NCBI GenBank assembly: GCA_027485675.1
Contig: JAIXQP010000009.1
Coordinates: 52,631 to 116,630 of the forward strand
Origin: Terriglobales bacterium
Lineage (GTDB): Bacteria; Acidobacteriota; Terriglobia; Bryobacterales; Bryobacteraceae
Direction: 5' to 3'
DNA length: 64,000 nucleotides
Shown here: piece by piece, positions 7,822 to 20,575 of the stretch
Numbering within the stretch: the first letter of the stretch is position 1
Layout: each line of letters opens with the position of its first letter
Position numbers and translations under genes: made by a program
The notes under the pieces: generated by a model
Database searches by the model: none
What the model saw: only the letters and a program-made list of their open reading frames with translations
What the model was told of the DNA's origin: nothing

Positions 7822-8220
7822 ATGAAAACGCTACTAGGATTGATTATGCTTGCAGCCACTAGCTTCGGCCAGGCCGAAATGGAGATTAAGGCGGTGCACG
7901 CCGAGTATGTGAAGGCCGCCAAGGCCGGCGACACGGCGACGCTCGATAAGCTGTTTGCGCCGGAGTTGCAGTATAGCCACTCGAATGCGCTGCTCGAAGA
8001 TAAAGCTACCGCGGTGGCGGCTCTCGCCAAGGGGAAGCCGAACTTTCAGGTGCACAGCGAAGAGATCAAGGTGTACGGGAAGACGGCGGTCACCCGGGCC
8101 CGCGTGACTTCGATTGCGAGCCCGAACATTGAGATGACCGTGCTGCTCGTTTGGGTCAAGAACGGCAAGCAGTGGCAGTTGGTGCAGCGGCAGACGACGC
8201 GGCTGCCGGCCAAGAGCTAG
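7822..8220 (+). CDS. Secreted SnoaL/DUF4440 (NTF2-like) protein
   Basis: A 132-residue protein with a signal peptide (MKTLLGLIMLAATSFGQA). The mature part shows the DUF4440 pattern: an N-terminal helix (VHAEYVKAAKAGDTATLDKL), FAPELQYSHSNALLEDKA, and C-terminal strands ending LVWVKNGKQWQLVQRQTTRL. Such cone-shaped NTF2-like domains bind small molecules or act as simple enzymes; the substrate cannot be deduced. It overlaps the convergent enolase-superfamily gene by 4 bp. Confidence 0.75.
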   Translation: MKTLLGLIMLAATSFGQAEMEIKAVHAEYVKAAKAGDTATLDKLFAPELQYSHSNALLEDKATAVAALAKGKPNFQVHSEEIKVYGKTAVTRARVTSIASPNIEMTVLLVWVKNGKQWQLVQRQTTRLPAKS

Positions 8221-9446
8221 ATGTAGGCAACCGAGCCGTCGACGTGGTAATCGAAGCCACGGCGCCACGGCTTGGGCGGCATCCGGCGGAGGGCGTCCTC
8301 ATTGAGTTCGACGCCCCAGCCGGGCTTGGTGGGGAGCGGGATATAGCCGTCCTTGACCATGAGGGGATCCTTGAGGAGATCCTTGCGTGGGGAGACGTCG
8401 TCGGGGTGGTATTCGAGGACGAAGAAGTTGGGGGTCGCCGCGGCGAAGTGGACGTTGACGACCGTGGCGAGCGGCCCCATGGGGTTGTGCGGGGCGACCA
8501 TGACGTAGTGGGCTTCGGCCATGGCGGCGATCTTGCGCATCTCCCATAAGCCGCCGCAGACGCAGATATCGGGTTGGATGATATCGAGCGACTGGTTGGC
8601 GAGGATCTTGCGGAACTCGTGGCGGGTGTAGTTGCATTCGCCGCTGGCGAGGGGGATGTTGACGTGGTCAGCTAGCTTCCCCATGGCGTCCTCGTTTTCG
8701 GGGCGGATGGGTTCTTCAAGCCACGCGGGGTGGTAGGGCTCGATGGCCTTGGCGAGGCGGACGGCGCGGCTGACTTCGAGGAAGCGGGCGTGGATGTCGC
8801 AGCCGAGATCGACATCGGGGCCGACGGCTTCGCGGACGGCGCGGACGCGGTTGGCGGCGCCGAGGGTGACGGCGTTGTAGGAGATCTGGTTGTCGCGGGG
8901 CGGCTGGGGGCGCATCTTGAGGCAGGTGTAGCCGTATTTGGCGACGAGGGCTTTGGCGTTGGCGGCGATCTCATCGGGGGTGTTGCCGCTGACCGATTGG
9001 TAGACCCGAATCTTTTCGCGGACCTTGCCGCCGAGGAGCATGTAGACGGGGAGGCCGGCGGACTTGCCGGCGATGTCCCAGAGGGCGTGTTCGATGCCGG
9101 AGATGGCGGCGTTGACGACGAGCCCGCCGGGGAAGCGGGTGAAGTTCATCATCATGTTGTACAGGTGCTCGATGTTGCGAGGGTCCTGGCCCACCAGCCA
9201 GCTTTTGAAGTCGGCGACGACGGCGGCGGTGGCTTCATCGGGGCCGCAGGAGTAGGCTTCGCCGATGCCGGTGTGGCCCTGGTCGGTTTCGACTTTGACG
9301 AAGCAGGTGTTTCGGCTGCCGGTGCCGACGAGGATGGTCTTGATGTCGGTGATCTTGAGGGCGGGCCGTCCGCCGGGCTGGGCGGCTTGGAGCGCGGGTA
9401 CGGCGCTGGCGGCGAGGGCATGTTCAAAGAAGGCGCGGCGTTTCAT
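8217..9446 (-). CDS. Mandelate racemase/muconate lactonizing family enzyme, Tat-exported
   Basis: A 409-residue enolase-superfamily protein, probably a sugar-acid dehydratase or racemase. It begins with a twin-arginine leader (MKRRAFFEHALAASAVPALQAA). The metal ligands can be followed along the barrel: Asp in DLGCDIHA, Glu in WLEEPI, Glu in ASGECNY. Also visible are the QPDICVCGG segment, the conserved His in APHNPMGP and a late Glu in FFVLEYHP. The APHNP form resembles galactonate-dehydratase-type members rather than mandelate racemase itself; the exact substrate is unknown. It is convergent with the DUF4440 gene and divergent from the barrel gene at 9715 across a 268-bp region. Confidence 0.85.
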   Translation of the reverse strand: MKRRAFFEHALAASAVPALQAAQPGGRPALKITDIKTILVGTGSRNTCFVKVETDQGHTGIGEAYSCGPDEATAAVVADFKSWLVGQDPRNIEHLYNMMMNFTRFPGGLVVNAAISGIEHALWDIAGKSAGLPVYMLLGGKVREKIRVYQSVSGNTPDEIAANAKALVAKYGYTCLKMRPQPPRDNQISYNAVTLGAANRVRAVREAVGPDVDLGCDIHARFLEVSRAVRLAKAIEPYHPAWLEEPIRPENEDAMGKLADHVNIPLASGECNYTRHEFRKILANQSLDIIQPDICVCGGLWEMRKIAAMAEAHYVMVAPHNPMGPLATVVNVHFAAATPNFFVLEYHPDDVSPRKDLLKDPLMVKDGYIPLPTKPGWGVELNEDALRRMPPKPWRRGFDYHVDGSVAYI

Positions 9447-9714
9447 CGTGCCGCGAATTCTATCAGAGCGGGCGAGGGGCCGGGGTGCGTGTCCGCATTC
9501 ATAAACCCTATCGGCGGCATTCGAATTTTTAATTGGCGATGCGCCGCAAGGGGTCGATAGCCTGTAAGTAGATCGTTAAGTTCAACACAGAAGTGAACTA
9601 ACGATTCCCTCTCAAGGCCCCTCAACACCCTCTCATCGTTCCTTAGAGTCTCCCTGTTGGCGACTCCTCCAGTAAGTTCCTTCCAATCAATTTTTTAACG
9701 AGGATCCGATTTCC
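9447..9714. promoter_or_regulatory. Divergent intergenic region with hairpin dyad
   Basis: This 268-bp stretch separates the leftward enolase-superfamily gene from the rightward barrel gene, so it should hold both promoters. The clearest element is an imperfect dyad: ATCGTTAAGTTCA (9572-9584) against TGAACTAACGAT (9594-9605), 12 pairs with one bulged A and a 9-base loop. It could be an operator or an RNA hairpin in the leader of the 9715 gene. There is no U-tract after it. I could not place convincing -35/-10 boxes. Confidence 0.45.
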
Positions 9715-10482
9715 GTGATGAGACCTTTTCTGTCACTCGCGCCTCTGTGCGCACTCATGACATTTGTGCAGCCGCTGGCTGCGCAATCGCCGAATCCGCC
9801 TAAGGCGAATTACCGGATTGCTATGAACCAGGATAGCTTCTTTGGTTTTTACCCCACTGTTTATGGGGCCTTTCGCCTGAATAACCGGCTTGATGCCACG
9901 GCCTATGGCATCTTCTGGACTACCCCTTCGTTCGGTACCGGCGGCGGTGGCGGTTTGTGGACCGAGGCCGGTGGTGGCGTCAATATCAAAACGTTTGATG
10001 GTAAGTGGACGTTTACCCCACAACTTGGCATTCTGAACGGCAAGCTGTTGTCGAACGGAAACTTCCCCATGGCGTTTGAGGGCATTGTGCCGAACATCAC
10101 TTCCAACGTGAATACCAAGCGGGCCGAGGGGGAGTTCTACATGGGCCGTTACACCGCACTGCGCACCGGCCGCGTTCCGGGTCCCAACAACGCGTTGGTA
10201 GCGGCGGGAGTTCAGAACAACTTCCTGCACTGGTGGATCAATGGCGGAGTGAAGGTTTCGAGCGCCTTCAGTGTGGGTATGCATTACGAGTCTCTCGGTT
10301 CCAATCCGAGCAGCGGTCCCTCGTCGAGCGTCTACCGCTGGCTGGGGCCCTATGTGCAGGCGAATCTGACGAGCGGCTTTTCGCTGCGCTTCACGGCCGG
10401 ACCGGACGTGCAGGACCGGCGCCCAACGGACGGCACCGGCTCTTTTTACAAAATGACTGCGGTGTATAACTTCTCGCAGTAG
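9715..10482 (+). CDS. Secreted protein, probable small outer-membrane beta-barrel
   Basis: A 255-residue protein with a signal peptide ending about LAAQS (residue 25). The mature part alternates aromatic and small residues in short segments (YPTVYGAFRLNNRLDATAYGIFWT; SAFSVGMHYESLG) and ends in YKMTAVYNFSQ, as expected of an outer-membrane barrel. A glycine run (TGGGGGLW) sits near residue 80. I do not recognise a named family. It is tail-to-tail with the BBP2-type porin and close to amt-glnB-glnD, so a role in envelope passage of nitrogen compounds is possible but unproven. Confidence 0.6.
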   Translation: MMRPFLSLAPLCALMTFVQPLAAQSPNPPKANYRIAMNQDSFFGFYPTVYGAFRLNNRLDATAYGIFWTTPSFGTGGGGGLWTEAGGGVNIKTFDGKWTFTPQLGILNGKLLSNGNFPMAFEGIVPNITSNVNTKRAEGEFYMGRYTALRTGRVPGPNNALVAAGVQNNFLHWWINGGVKVSSAFSVGMHYESLGSNPSSGPSSSVYRWLGPYVQANLTSGFSLRFTAGPDVQDRRPTDGTGSFYKMTAVYNFSQ

Positions 10483-10512
10483 GGGAGGGTAAGGAGTCCC
10501 TGGAAGAGTAAC

Positions 10513-11625
10513 TTACTGGCCGAAGAAAGCGACGAGGCCGATCAGAAGGGTATTCTGCGACTTAGCGCTGGCATTCTCGTTGCCCCGGTCATAGAAGGGC
10601 TGATTCGACCAATCGCGGCGATACTCGAGCCGGCTCAGGAGGCCCTGCATCCACTTATACTCGCCCGTCATGGTGAAGGTGTTCAGCTTCTGGGCTTGGC
10701 CGGTGATGAATCCGTCGCGATCGTTGTAGTACTCGTAACGGGGGGTGAAGGCGATGGTCTTCGAGAGCTGGAACTTGGACGCCACACCGATGGCAACCCA
10801 GGTGTCGCTGCCGGTGGTCAACCGCTTGTCCCGGCCGTAATCGAAGTTGATGTACATCGAAGTTTTGTCGTTGGGATTGATGTTGAGGACGGTGTCGTAG
10901 AAGTTGCGGAAGCCTTCGTTTGTGCCGGTCTTTTCGGGTCCGGTGTAGTAGTTGTTGAACCAGGAGACTTTCGAACCGGTCCAGGCGGTGGTGAAGCCGA
11001 GGGTCTTGCCGGTGTTGTTGTCTTCGACGTTATTCCAGCCGTTGACGAGTTGGACGCCGGCGGAGAAGGATTTCGTGAGGGGTTTGGTGACGCGCAGGCC
11101 GGTGTGGTAATAGGGGCCGTTGGCGTACAGGTAGCCGCGGGAGTAGTTCCAGCCGAGGTGGGTTTCGGTGAGTTCGGCGCCGGCGGAGGTGTAGAATTTG
11201 CCGAAGTCGATCTGGAGGCCGCCGGCGTTCTTGGGTTTGAGGCTGACGAAGGCTTGCGGGATGTAGTTGACGATGCCGGCGCCGGAGGGCTCGGTGGCGT
11301 GGAAGACGTCCCAGGCGCGGCCGAAGCCGATGTCGAGGGTGAAGCCGACGGGGTCGGCGTCATGAGTAAGTGAAAGTTTCGTCATGTTCAACGTCATCGA
11401 GTTGGCTTTGACGTCGAAGTTCCGCAGGACGTTGTTCCCGGAGGCGGGATTGCCGAAGTTTTTGCTGTAGTAGCCGTCGATTAGTCCAGTAATCTTAATC
11501 GAGCCCATAGTCCAGGGGGCCGCCGCAGCAGGGGCCGGATCGGGTGCGGGCGCAGTTGTCTGCGCAAAAAGGCCCGCGCCCGCAAAAGACAACACGACGA
11601 GGGTGAGGTTCGCCGGAATCTTCAT
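10513..11625 (-). CDS. BBP2-type outer-membrane porin
   Basis: A 370-residue protein with a signal peptide (MKIPANLTLVVLSFAGAGLFAQ) followed by an Ala/Pro-rich linker and a barrel rich in aromatic strands. Strand-like segments such as ITGLIDGYYSKNFGNP, QIDFGKFYTSAGAE, TFTMTGEYKWMQG and SRLEYRRDWSNQPFY, with a C-terminal Phe-Gly-Gln, match the putative beta-barrel porin-2 (OmpL-like, BBP2) family. The start at 11625 has GGAG nine bases upstream; longer in-frame openings have no leader. It is divergent from amt, so it probably serves as the outer-membrane route for the ammonium or amine uptake system. Confidence 0.8.
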   Translation of the reverse strand: MKIPANLTLVVLSFAGAGLFAQTTAPAPDPAPAAAAPWTMGSIKITGLIDGYYSKNFGNPASGNNVLRNFDVKANSMTLNMTKLSLTHDADPVGFTLDIGFGRAWDVFHATEPSGAGIVNYIPQAFVSLKPKNAGGLQIDFGKFYTSAGAELTETHLGWNYSRGYLYANGPYYHTGLRVTKPLTKSFSAGVQLVNGWNNVEDNNTGKTLGFTTAWTGSKVSWFNNYYTGPEKTGTNEGFRNFYDTVLNINPNDKTSMYINFDYGRDKRLTTGSDTWVAIGVASKFQLSKTIAFTPRYEYYNDRDGFITGQAQKLNTFTMTGEYKWMQGLLSRLEYRRDWSNQPFYDRGNENASAKSQNTLLIGLVAFFGQ

Positions 11626-11855
11626 TGAGAGGTTCTCCAATTTTTCGTTTTGAGGGTGAGTGGGAACGACGGGGTTCCTGGGGAGAATAACGAATCGCTT
11701 AGCTGGGGGGCCAATAGATAATTTCAATCGCTTGAATAGCAATGTTCGATTTCCCATGGAGATATGGGCGTAGCATTATGGCTAGCGATGCACTGTCGCA
11801 AGTCTGCCTTGTCCGCATGGCTTCCTCACACTCACCACTCCACTCGAGGTGTTTC
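11626..11855. promoter_or_regulatory. Divergent porin/amt control region
   Basis: The 230 bp between the porin and amt starts hold a small dyad GGAAC-N6-GTTCC (11663-11678) and an 8-bp direct repeat AATCGCTT at 11693-11700 and 11726-11733. The copies lie 33 bp apart, about three helical turns, on the same face of the helix. Both are candidates for a nitrogen-responsive regulator. I looked for a sigma-54 GG-N10-GC element and found none with the right spacing. Confidence 0.35.
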
Positions 11856-16021
<4,166 letters not shown>

Positions 16022-16037
<16 letters not shown>

Positions 16038-17362
16038 CGCGCCGGAGCCTGCTGGCGGGAATGGCGGCGCCCGCGCCGCAGCGGCCGAATCTGCTTCTGC
16101 TGCTGCCGGACCAGTGGCGGCCGGACTGGATGCCGGGCCGCGGGGACATTCCGGTGCGGCTGCCGAACCTCGAGAAGCTGATGGCGCGCGGGGTGCGGTT
16201 TGTGAACGCCATTACGCCGTCGCCGCTGTGCGCTCCGGCGCGGGCGTGCCTGGCGGCGGGTAAGGAGTATACGCGGTGCGGCGTAGCGTCGAACCAGTTC
16301 GACTATCCGCTGGGGCAGCAAACCTACTATCAGCTACTGCGGGACGCGGGCTACCATGTGATGGGCTGCGGGAAGCTGGACCTGCACAAGAAGACGCTGG
16401 ACTGGGGGCTGGACGGGCAGCGGCTGCTGCGCGAGTGGGGATTTTCCGACGGGATTGATAACTCGGGGAAGATGGACGCGGTACGCAGCGGCCTGCCGGC
16501 GCCGAAAGACCCCTACATGAAGCTGCTGCACGACCGCGGCATGGCCGAAACTCACGTGAAGGACATGCGGGCGCGCAAGGCGCACGAGGGGACCTATCCG
16601 ACGCCGTTGCCGGACGATTTGTACTGCGACAACTTCATTACCCACAACGCCCTGACGCTCCTGCGCCGGGCACCGCGTAACCAACCGTGGCATCTGGCCG
16701 TCAACTTCACTGGTCCGCACGACCCGCTCGACATTACTGCCTCCATGGAACGCACCGCCCGCGACCGCAGCTATCCCCAGCCGAACCGGAACACGCAGGA
16801 TTCGCCCGAACACCACGTGGCCGTACGGCAGAACTATACGGCGATGTGTGAGAACATCGACCGGGGGATGGGGCAGATCCTGGCCGAGGTGGAGGCGCGG
16901 GGCGAGTTGGCGAACACGATGGTCGTGTTCTCTTCTGACCATGGCGAGATGCTGGGCGATCATAATCGCTGGGGCAAGCATGTGCCGTATCAGGCGTCGC
17001 TGGGGGTGCCTCTGGTGGTGGCTGGTCCGGGCGTGAAAGTCCGGGGGGCGAGCCGGGCGCTGGTGACCTTAATGGACCTGGCGGCGACCTTTCTGGAGTT
17101 TGCCGGGGTGCCTGTGCCGGCGTCGATGGACAGCCGCAGCCTGCGGCCGCTGCTCGCGAAAAAGACCCGGGAGCACCGGCGGCATCTGGTGGCGGGGCTG
17201 GGGGATTGGCGCCTGGTGTGGGATGGGCGGTACAAGCTGATTGAAGGTTTTGAAAAAGCGCCGCAGTTATTTGACCTGCAGTCTGATCCATTAGAGAATC
17301 TAAATCTGTGGGAAGCCGAGAGGCGGATTCGGACCCACTTGAAAACTCTTCTCCCCGCTTGA
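16022..17362 (+). CDS. Sulfatase (type I, formylglycine-dependent)
   Basis: A 446-residue sulfatase of the alkaline-phosphatase superfamily. The formylglycine motif is C-A-P-A-R at Cys 70 (TPSPLCAPARACLAAG). Metal and substrate residues follow in LLLLPDQWRPD at the start and FSSDHGEMLGDHNRWGKH in the middle. The leader MPSLLTRRSLLAGMAA is twin-arginine-like but short. The start is GTG at 16022, overlapping the glnD stop by 16 bp. No sulfatase-maturing enzyme is visible in the window. It probably desulfates a sugar or choline-type ester; the substrate cannot be read from sequence. Confidence 0.85.
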
Positions 17363-17409
17363 AAAAAGCCGAATCCGGTCAGAGTAATCCGATTTATACT
17401 CTTAAGCAT

Positions 17410-17907
17410 ATGAAGTCGCCTTCACCCGAGGAGCCGCGCCGCGGTTTTCTCATCGCCTCTATTAACGGCCTGATGGGCCTGATCACGGCAGCCTTGGCGC
17501 TGCCTTCCGCCGGCTATTTGCTGGGCGGATCGAAAGCGAAACGCCCGGCGGAGTGGGTTCCGGCGGGTGACCTGACCAAACTCGAAGCGAATGTCCCCGA
17601 GCAGGTGATCTTCGAACGGGTTCGCCGGGACGGCTGGAAAACGGTCAAGGAGAAAGCCAGCGCCTGGATGGTGAAGACGAGCGAGAAAGAGGTGGTGGCG
17701 TTTTCCCCGGTGTGCACGCATTTGGGCTGCGCGGTGAGCTGGGACGGAGCGGCGAAGAACTTTGCCTGCCCGTGCCATACGTCGAGCTTCGGGACGGACG
17801 GGAAGGTGTTGGCGGGTCCGGCGCCGCGGGCGCTCGATCGGTTCGCCGTGAAGATGGACGGCTCGACGATCCTGTTGGGCGAGATTCGTCAAGCTGATAA
17901 GGCCTAG
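17410..17907 (+). CDS. Rieske iron-sulfur protein of a bc-type complex
   Basis: A 165-residue subunit that takes electrons from quinol. An N-terminal membrane anchor (about residues 12-38) with a twin-arginine-like start (EEPRRGFLIASING) is followed by the Rieske fold. The [2Fe-2S] ligands are Cys 102/His 104 in CTHLGC and Cys 120/His 123 in CPCHTSSF, with Cys 107 and 122 placed for the stabilising disulfide. The ATG at 17410 is preceded by a non-coding leader; upstream in-frame codons overlap the sulfatase. The cytochrome b gene follows after 2 bp. Confidence 0.92.
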   Translation: MKSPSPEEPRRGFLIASINGLMGLITAALALPSAGYLLGGSKAKRPAEWVPAGDLTKLEANVPEQVIFERVRRDGWKTVKEKASAWMVKTSEKEVVAFSPVCTHLGCAVSWDGAAKNFACPCHTSSFGTDGKVLAGPAPRALDRFAVKMDGSTILLGEIRQADKA

Positions 17908-17909
17908 CC

Positions 17910-19487
17910 ATGCTAAACAAAGTCCGTGCTTGGGTGGAGGATCGCACCGGTCTGGAATCCGGGATCAACCACTTTCTGAATGAAGATATTCCAGCGTCGA
18001 GCGGCTGGCACCAGGTGTTTGGGAGCATGGCGCTGTTCATGTTCCTGGTGCAGGTGTTCACCGGGATCATGATGGCGTTGAACTACGCGCCGACGACCGC
18101 CGAAGCGCACAGCAGCTTGCGCTATATTTTGACGGAGCTGACCGCGGGGCGGCTGATGCGCGGCTTGCACCACTGGGGCGCGAGCATGATGATCTGTATC
18201 GTCGTGCTGCACATGCTGCAGGTCTTTCTTTGGGGCGCCTACAAGAAACCGCGCGAGGCGACGTGGATGCTGGGCGTGGTGCTGCTGCTGCTGACGTTGG
18301 GTTTCGGCCTGACCGGCTATCTGCTGCCGTGGGACAACCGGGCCTATTGGGGTACGGTGGTGACGACGCAGATCGCGGCCAAGGCGCCGGGGATGGGCCC
18401 TTATATCCTGACGATTCTGGGCAGCGAGGATGGGCAGATCGGGTCGGTGACGTTTGCCCGCTTCTATGCGGCGCATGTGCTGATTCTGCCGGCCGTGACG
18501 GCGCTGTTGATTTTTCTGCATGTGTTCCTGGTGCGGAAGCACGGCGTGGCTCCGGCGCCGGTGGAGACTGCGCCGCCGATCAAGTTCTACCCGCGGCAGG
18601 TGTTTAAAGACACGGTGGCGATCTTTGCGATGTTCGCTCTGTTGTTCGTTCTGGCCGTGGCGGTCCGGGTGCCGCTGGGCAAACTGGCGGATCCGAACGA
18701 CGTCTCCTACATTCCCCGGCCCGAGTGGTATTTCCTGTTTTTGTTCCAGATTCTGAAGTATTTTGAAGGGCCGCTGGAGATTGTCGGCAGCATGATTCTG
18801 CCGGGTATCGCCGTCGTGCTGCTTTTCCTGACTCCATTTATTGACCGGGGCAAGGCCATTGCGTTGCGGCAGCGGACCGGCGCGATTGGGGTGCTGATTC
18901 TCTCGTTGATCGGGTGGGGCGGATTGACCGCCGCGGCTCTATCGACGACGCCGCACCGCGATCCGTGGAAAGGGTTCACGGCCGAAGAGATGGCGGCGAT
19001 CGGCACCTTCCGCCAGGCCGAATGCTGGAAGTGTCACTCGTCAACGCCGGGCGATTCCCGTCCGGGGCCGAACCTGGCGGACATCGCCGTCCTCCGGGAG
19101 CGGGATTGGCTGGTGAAGCACTTTAAAGACGCGAGCGGCGCGGCCGGCCAAGGGGTGAAGGACCTGCAGTGGCGCCGGTTGGCGACCTTCCTGCCGAAGC
19201 TGGACGATGAGAACGTGGAAAGCCTGCACCTGGCGCCGCAGACGCTTGTCACCGGCGCGATGATCTACCAGCAGAACAACTGCGGGGCATGCCACCAGAT
19301 CAATGGCGTGGGAATGAAGTCCGGACCGCCGCTGAACGGCGTGGCCAAGCGGTGGGACCGGAAGTGGATGGAGGAGCATTTCATCGATCCGGAGAGCAAG
19401 TCGCCGGGGACGATTATGCCGGCCTACAAGTTCTCGCCGGCGGAGATGACGGCGATGCTCGACTACATGATGTCGCTTACTGATTAA
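17910..19487 (+). CDS. Cytochrome b fused to a diheme cytochrome c
   Basis: A 525-residue fusion. Residues about 1-220 are the cytochrome b N-terminal helices with heme-ligand histidines (GLHHWGASMM, IVVLHMLQVF, YAAHVLIL, IFLHVFLVRKHG) and TGYLLPWDNRAYWG. Next comes the C-terminal b part with the Qo-site PEWYFLFLFQILK. After further helices comes a cytochrome c domain with two CxxCH motifs, CWKCH at 372 and CGACH at 458, followed by a possible Met ligand (GTIMPAYKFS). With the Rieske protein this gives a two-gene quinol-cytochrome c reductase in which the b chain carries its own electron exit. No separate cytochrome c1 gene is seen. Confidence 0.92.
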   Translation: MLNKVRAWVEDRTGLESGINHFLNEDIPASSGWHQVFGSMALFMFLVQVFTGIMMALNYAPTTAEAHSSLRYILTELTAGRLMRGLHHWGASMMICIVVLHMLQVFLWGAYKKPREATWMLGVVLLLLTLGFGLTGYLLPWDNRAYWGTVVTTQIAAKAPGMGPYILTILGSEDGQIGSVTFARFYAAHVLILPAVTALLIFLHVFLVRKHGVAPAPVETAPPIKFYPRQVFKDTVAIFAMFALLFVLAVAVRVPLGKLADPNDVSYIPRPEWYFLFLFQILKYFEGPLEIVGSMILPGIAVVLLFLTPFIDRGKAIALRQRTGAIGVLILSLIGWGGLTAAALSTTPHRDPWKGFTAEEMAAIGTFRQAECWKCHSSTPGDSRPGPNLADIAVLRERDWLVKHFKDASGAAGQGVKDLQWRRLATFLPKLDDENVESLHLAPQTLVTGAMIYQQNNCGACHQINGVGMKSGPPLNGVAKRWDRKWMEEHFIDPESKSPGTIMPAYKFSPAEMTAMLDYMMSLTD

Positions 19488-20550
19488 GCGCTGCTTCCTG
19501 GAAGGCGTGCCGGACGGGCGAATCGTCGGAGTTCGCGAATCCGGCACGCTGCACGAGCAGGAGCAGGGCGATGCCCTTTTGCGGGTCGATCCACGCCTGG
19601 GTGCCGTAGGCGCCGCCGTGGCCGTGGGAGCCGGGGCTGAGGAGTTTGGTGACGCCCTGGGGTTCGCGGATGACGCACCAGGCGAGGCCCCAGCCGTGGC
19701 CGGGGGTGAAGCCGGTCTTCAGGTCGCCCGATTGGAGCGAGGTCATCTGCTTGACGGATTCGGGCTTCAGGTAGCGTTTGCCGTCGAGAGAGCCTTCGTT
19801 GAGAATCATGCGCTGGAAGCGGAGATAGTCGGCGGCGGTGGAGAAGAGGCCGCCGTTGGCGGCGGGGAACGGCTCCGGGTCGAAGCCGGGCGGGAGCTCC
19901 GCGGGGACGAGCTGGCCGGTGGCTTTGTCCTTGCGTACCGGTTTGATGAGACGGGCCTTTTGCTTGGCGGTGGGGAAGAAGGTCGTATCCTTCATGCCCA
20001 GAGGCTTGAACAGGCGCTGGGCGAGGAACTTCTCAAACGGCAGGCCGGAGGCGACCTCGACCACGTGGCCGAGGGTGTTGATGCCGGACTGGCAGTACTT
20101 CCACTGACTGCCGGGGGTGAACTGGAGGGGTTTCGAAAGATAAGCCGGGATCAGATCGCCGAGCTTCTTGGCGGCGGCCCATTCGGCGGGGGTGGCTTCG
20201 GCGAGGCCGGAGGAGTGGGTGAGCAGGTGCTTCAGGGTGATGGCGGGGTACTTCGAGAAGGCGGGGATGTGTTTGGCGACGGGGTCGTCGACGGAGAGTT
20301 TGCCCTCTTCCTGCAACATCAGAATGGCGGTTCCGGCGACCGGCTTAGTCATGGAGGCGATCCAGAAGAGCGAGTTCTTTTTGACGGCGCCGGTGGCGGC
20401 GAGATGGGTGACGCCGGAGCGGGTGGCGATGGCGGTGACGGCGCCGGGGATCTCCTGCGCGTCAATCATCTTCTGCATGGCGGCGCGGATGGGGGCGTCC
20501 TGGGCCAGCAGCAGAGTGGGGAGGAGAACCGCGGGAAGGAGGCGTTGCAT
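19477..20550 (-). CDS. Serine hydrolase, class C beta-lactamase/DD-peptidase family
   Basis: A 357-residue secreted protein with a signal peptide (MQRLLPAVLLPTLLLAQ). The nucleophile motif SxxK is S66-M-T-K69 in WIASMTKPVAG. The second motif reads Y-C-Q (KYCQSGINTLG) where class C enzymes have Y-x-N, and the third is near HGHGGAYGTQAW. Esterase EstB and many transport-accessory proteins share this pattern, so it need not act on antibiotics. It overlaps the end of the cytochrome b-c gene by 11 bp and is divergent from the next gene. Confidence 0.85.
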   Translation of the reverse strand: MQRLLPAVLLPTLLLAQDAPIRAAMQKMIDAQEIPGAVTAIATRSGVTHLAATGAVKKNSLFWIASMTKPVAGTAILMLQEEGKLSVDDPVAKHIPAFSKYPAITLKHLLTHSSGLAEATPAEWAAAKKLGDLIPAYLSKPLQFTPGSQWKYCQSGINTLGHVVEVASGLPFEKFLAQRLFKPLGMKDTTFFPTAKQKARLIKPVRKDKATGQLVPAELPPGFDPEPFPAANGGLFSTAADYLRFQRMILNEGSLDGKRYLKPESVKQMTSLQSGDLKTGFTPGHGWGLAWCVIREPQGVTKLLSPGSHGHGGAYGTQAWIDPQKGIALLLLVQRAGFANSDDSPVRHAFQEAALNQ

Positions 20551-20575
20551 GGCGCCAGCGTATCATGAAGGGTTG

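Noticed and set aside
11768..11800. Possible sigma-54 promoter (ATGGCTAGCGATGCACT) before amt
   Set aside because: GG and GC elements are 10 rather than 12 bases apart start to start, and the consensus TGGCAC is not met.
19477..20550. Antibiotic-resistance beta-lactamase
   Set aside because: The second motif is Y-C-Q rather than Y-x-N and the family is mostly esterases and peptidases; no resistance context.
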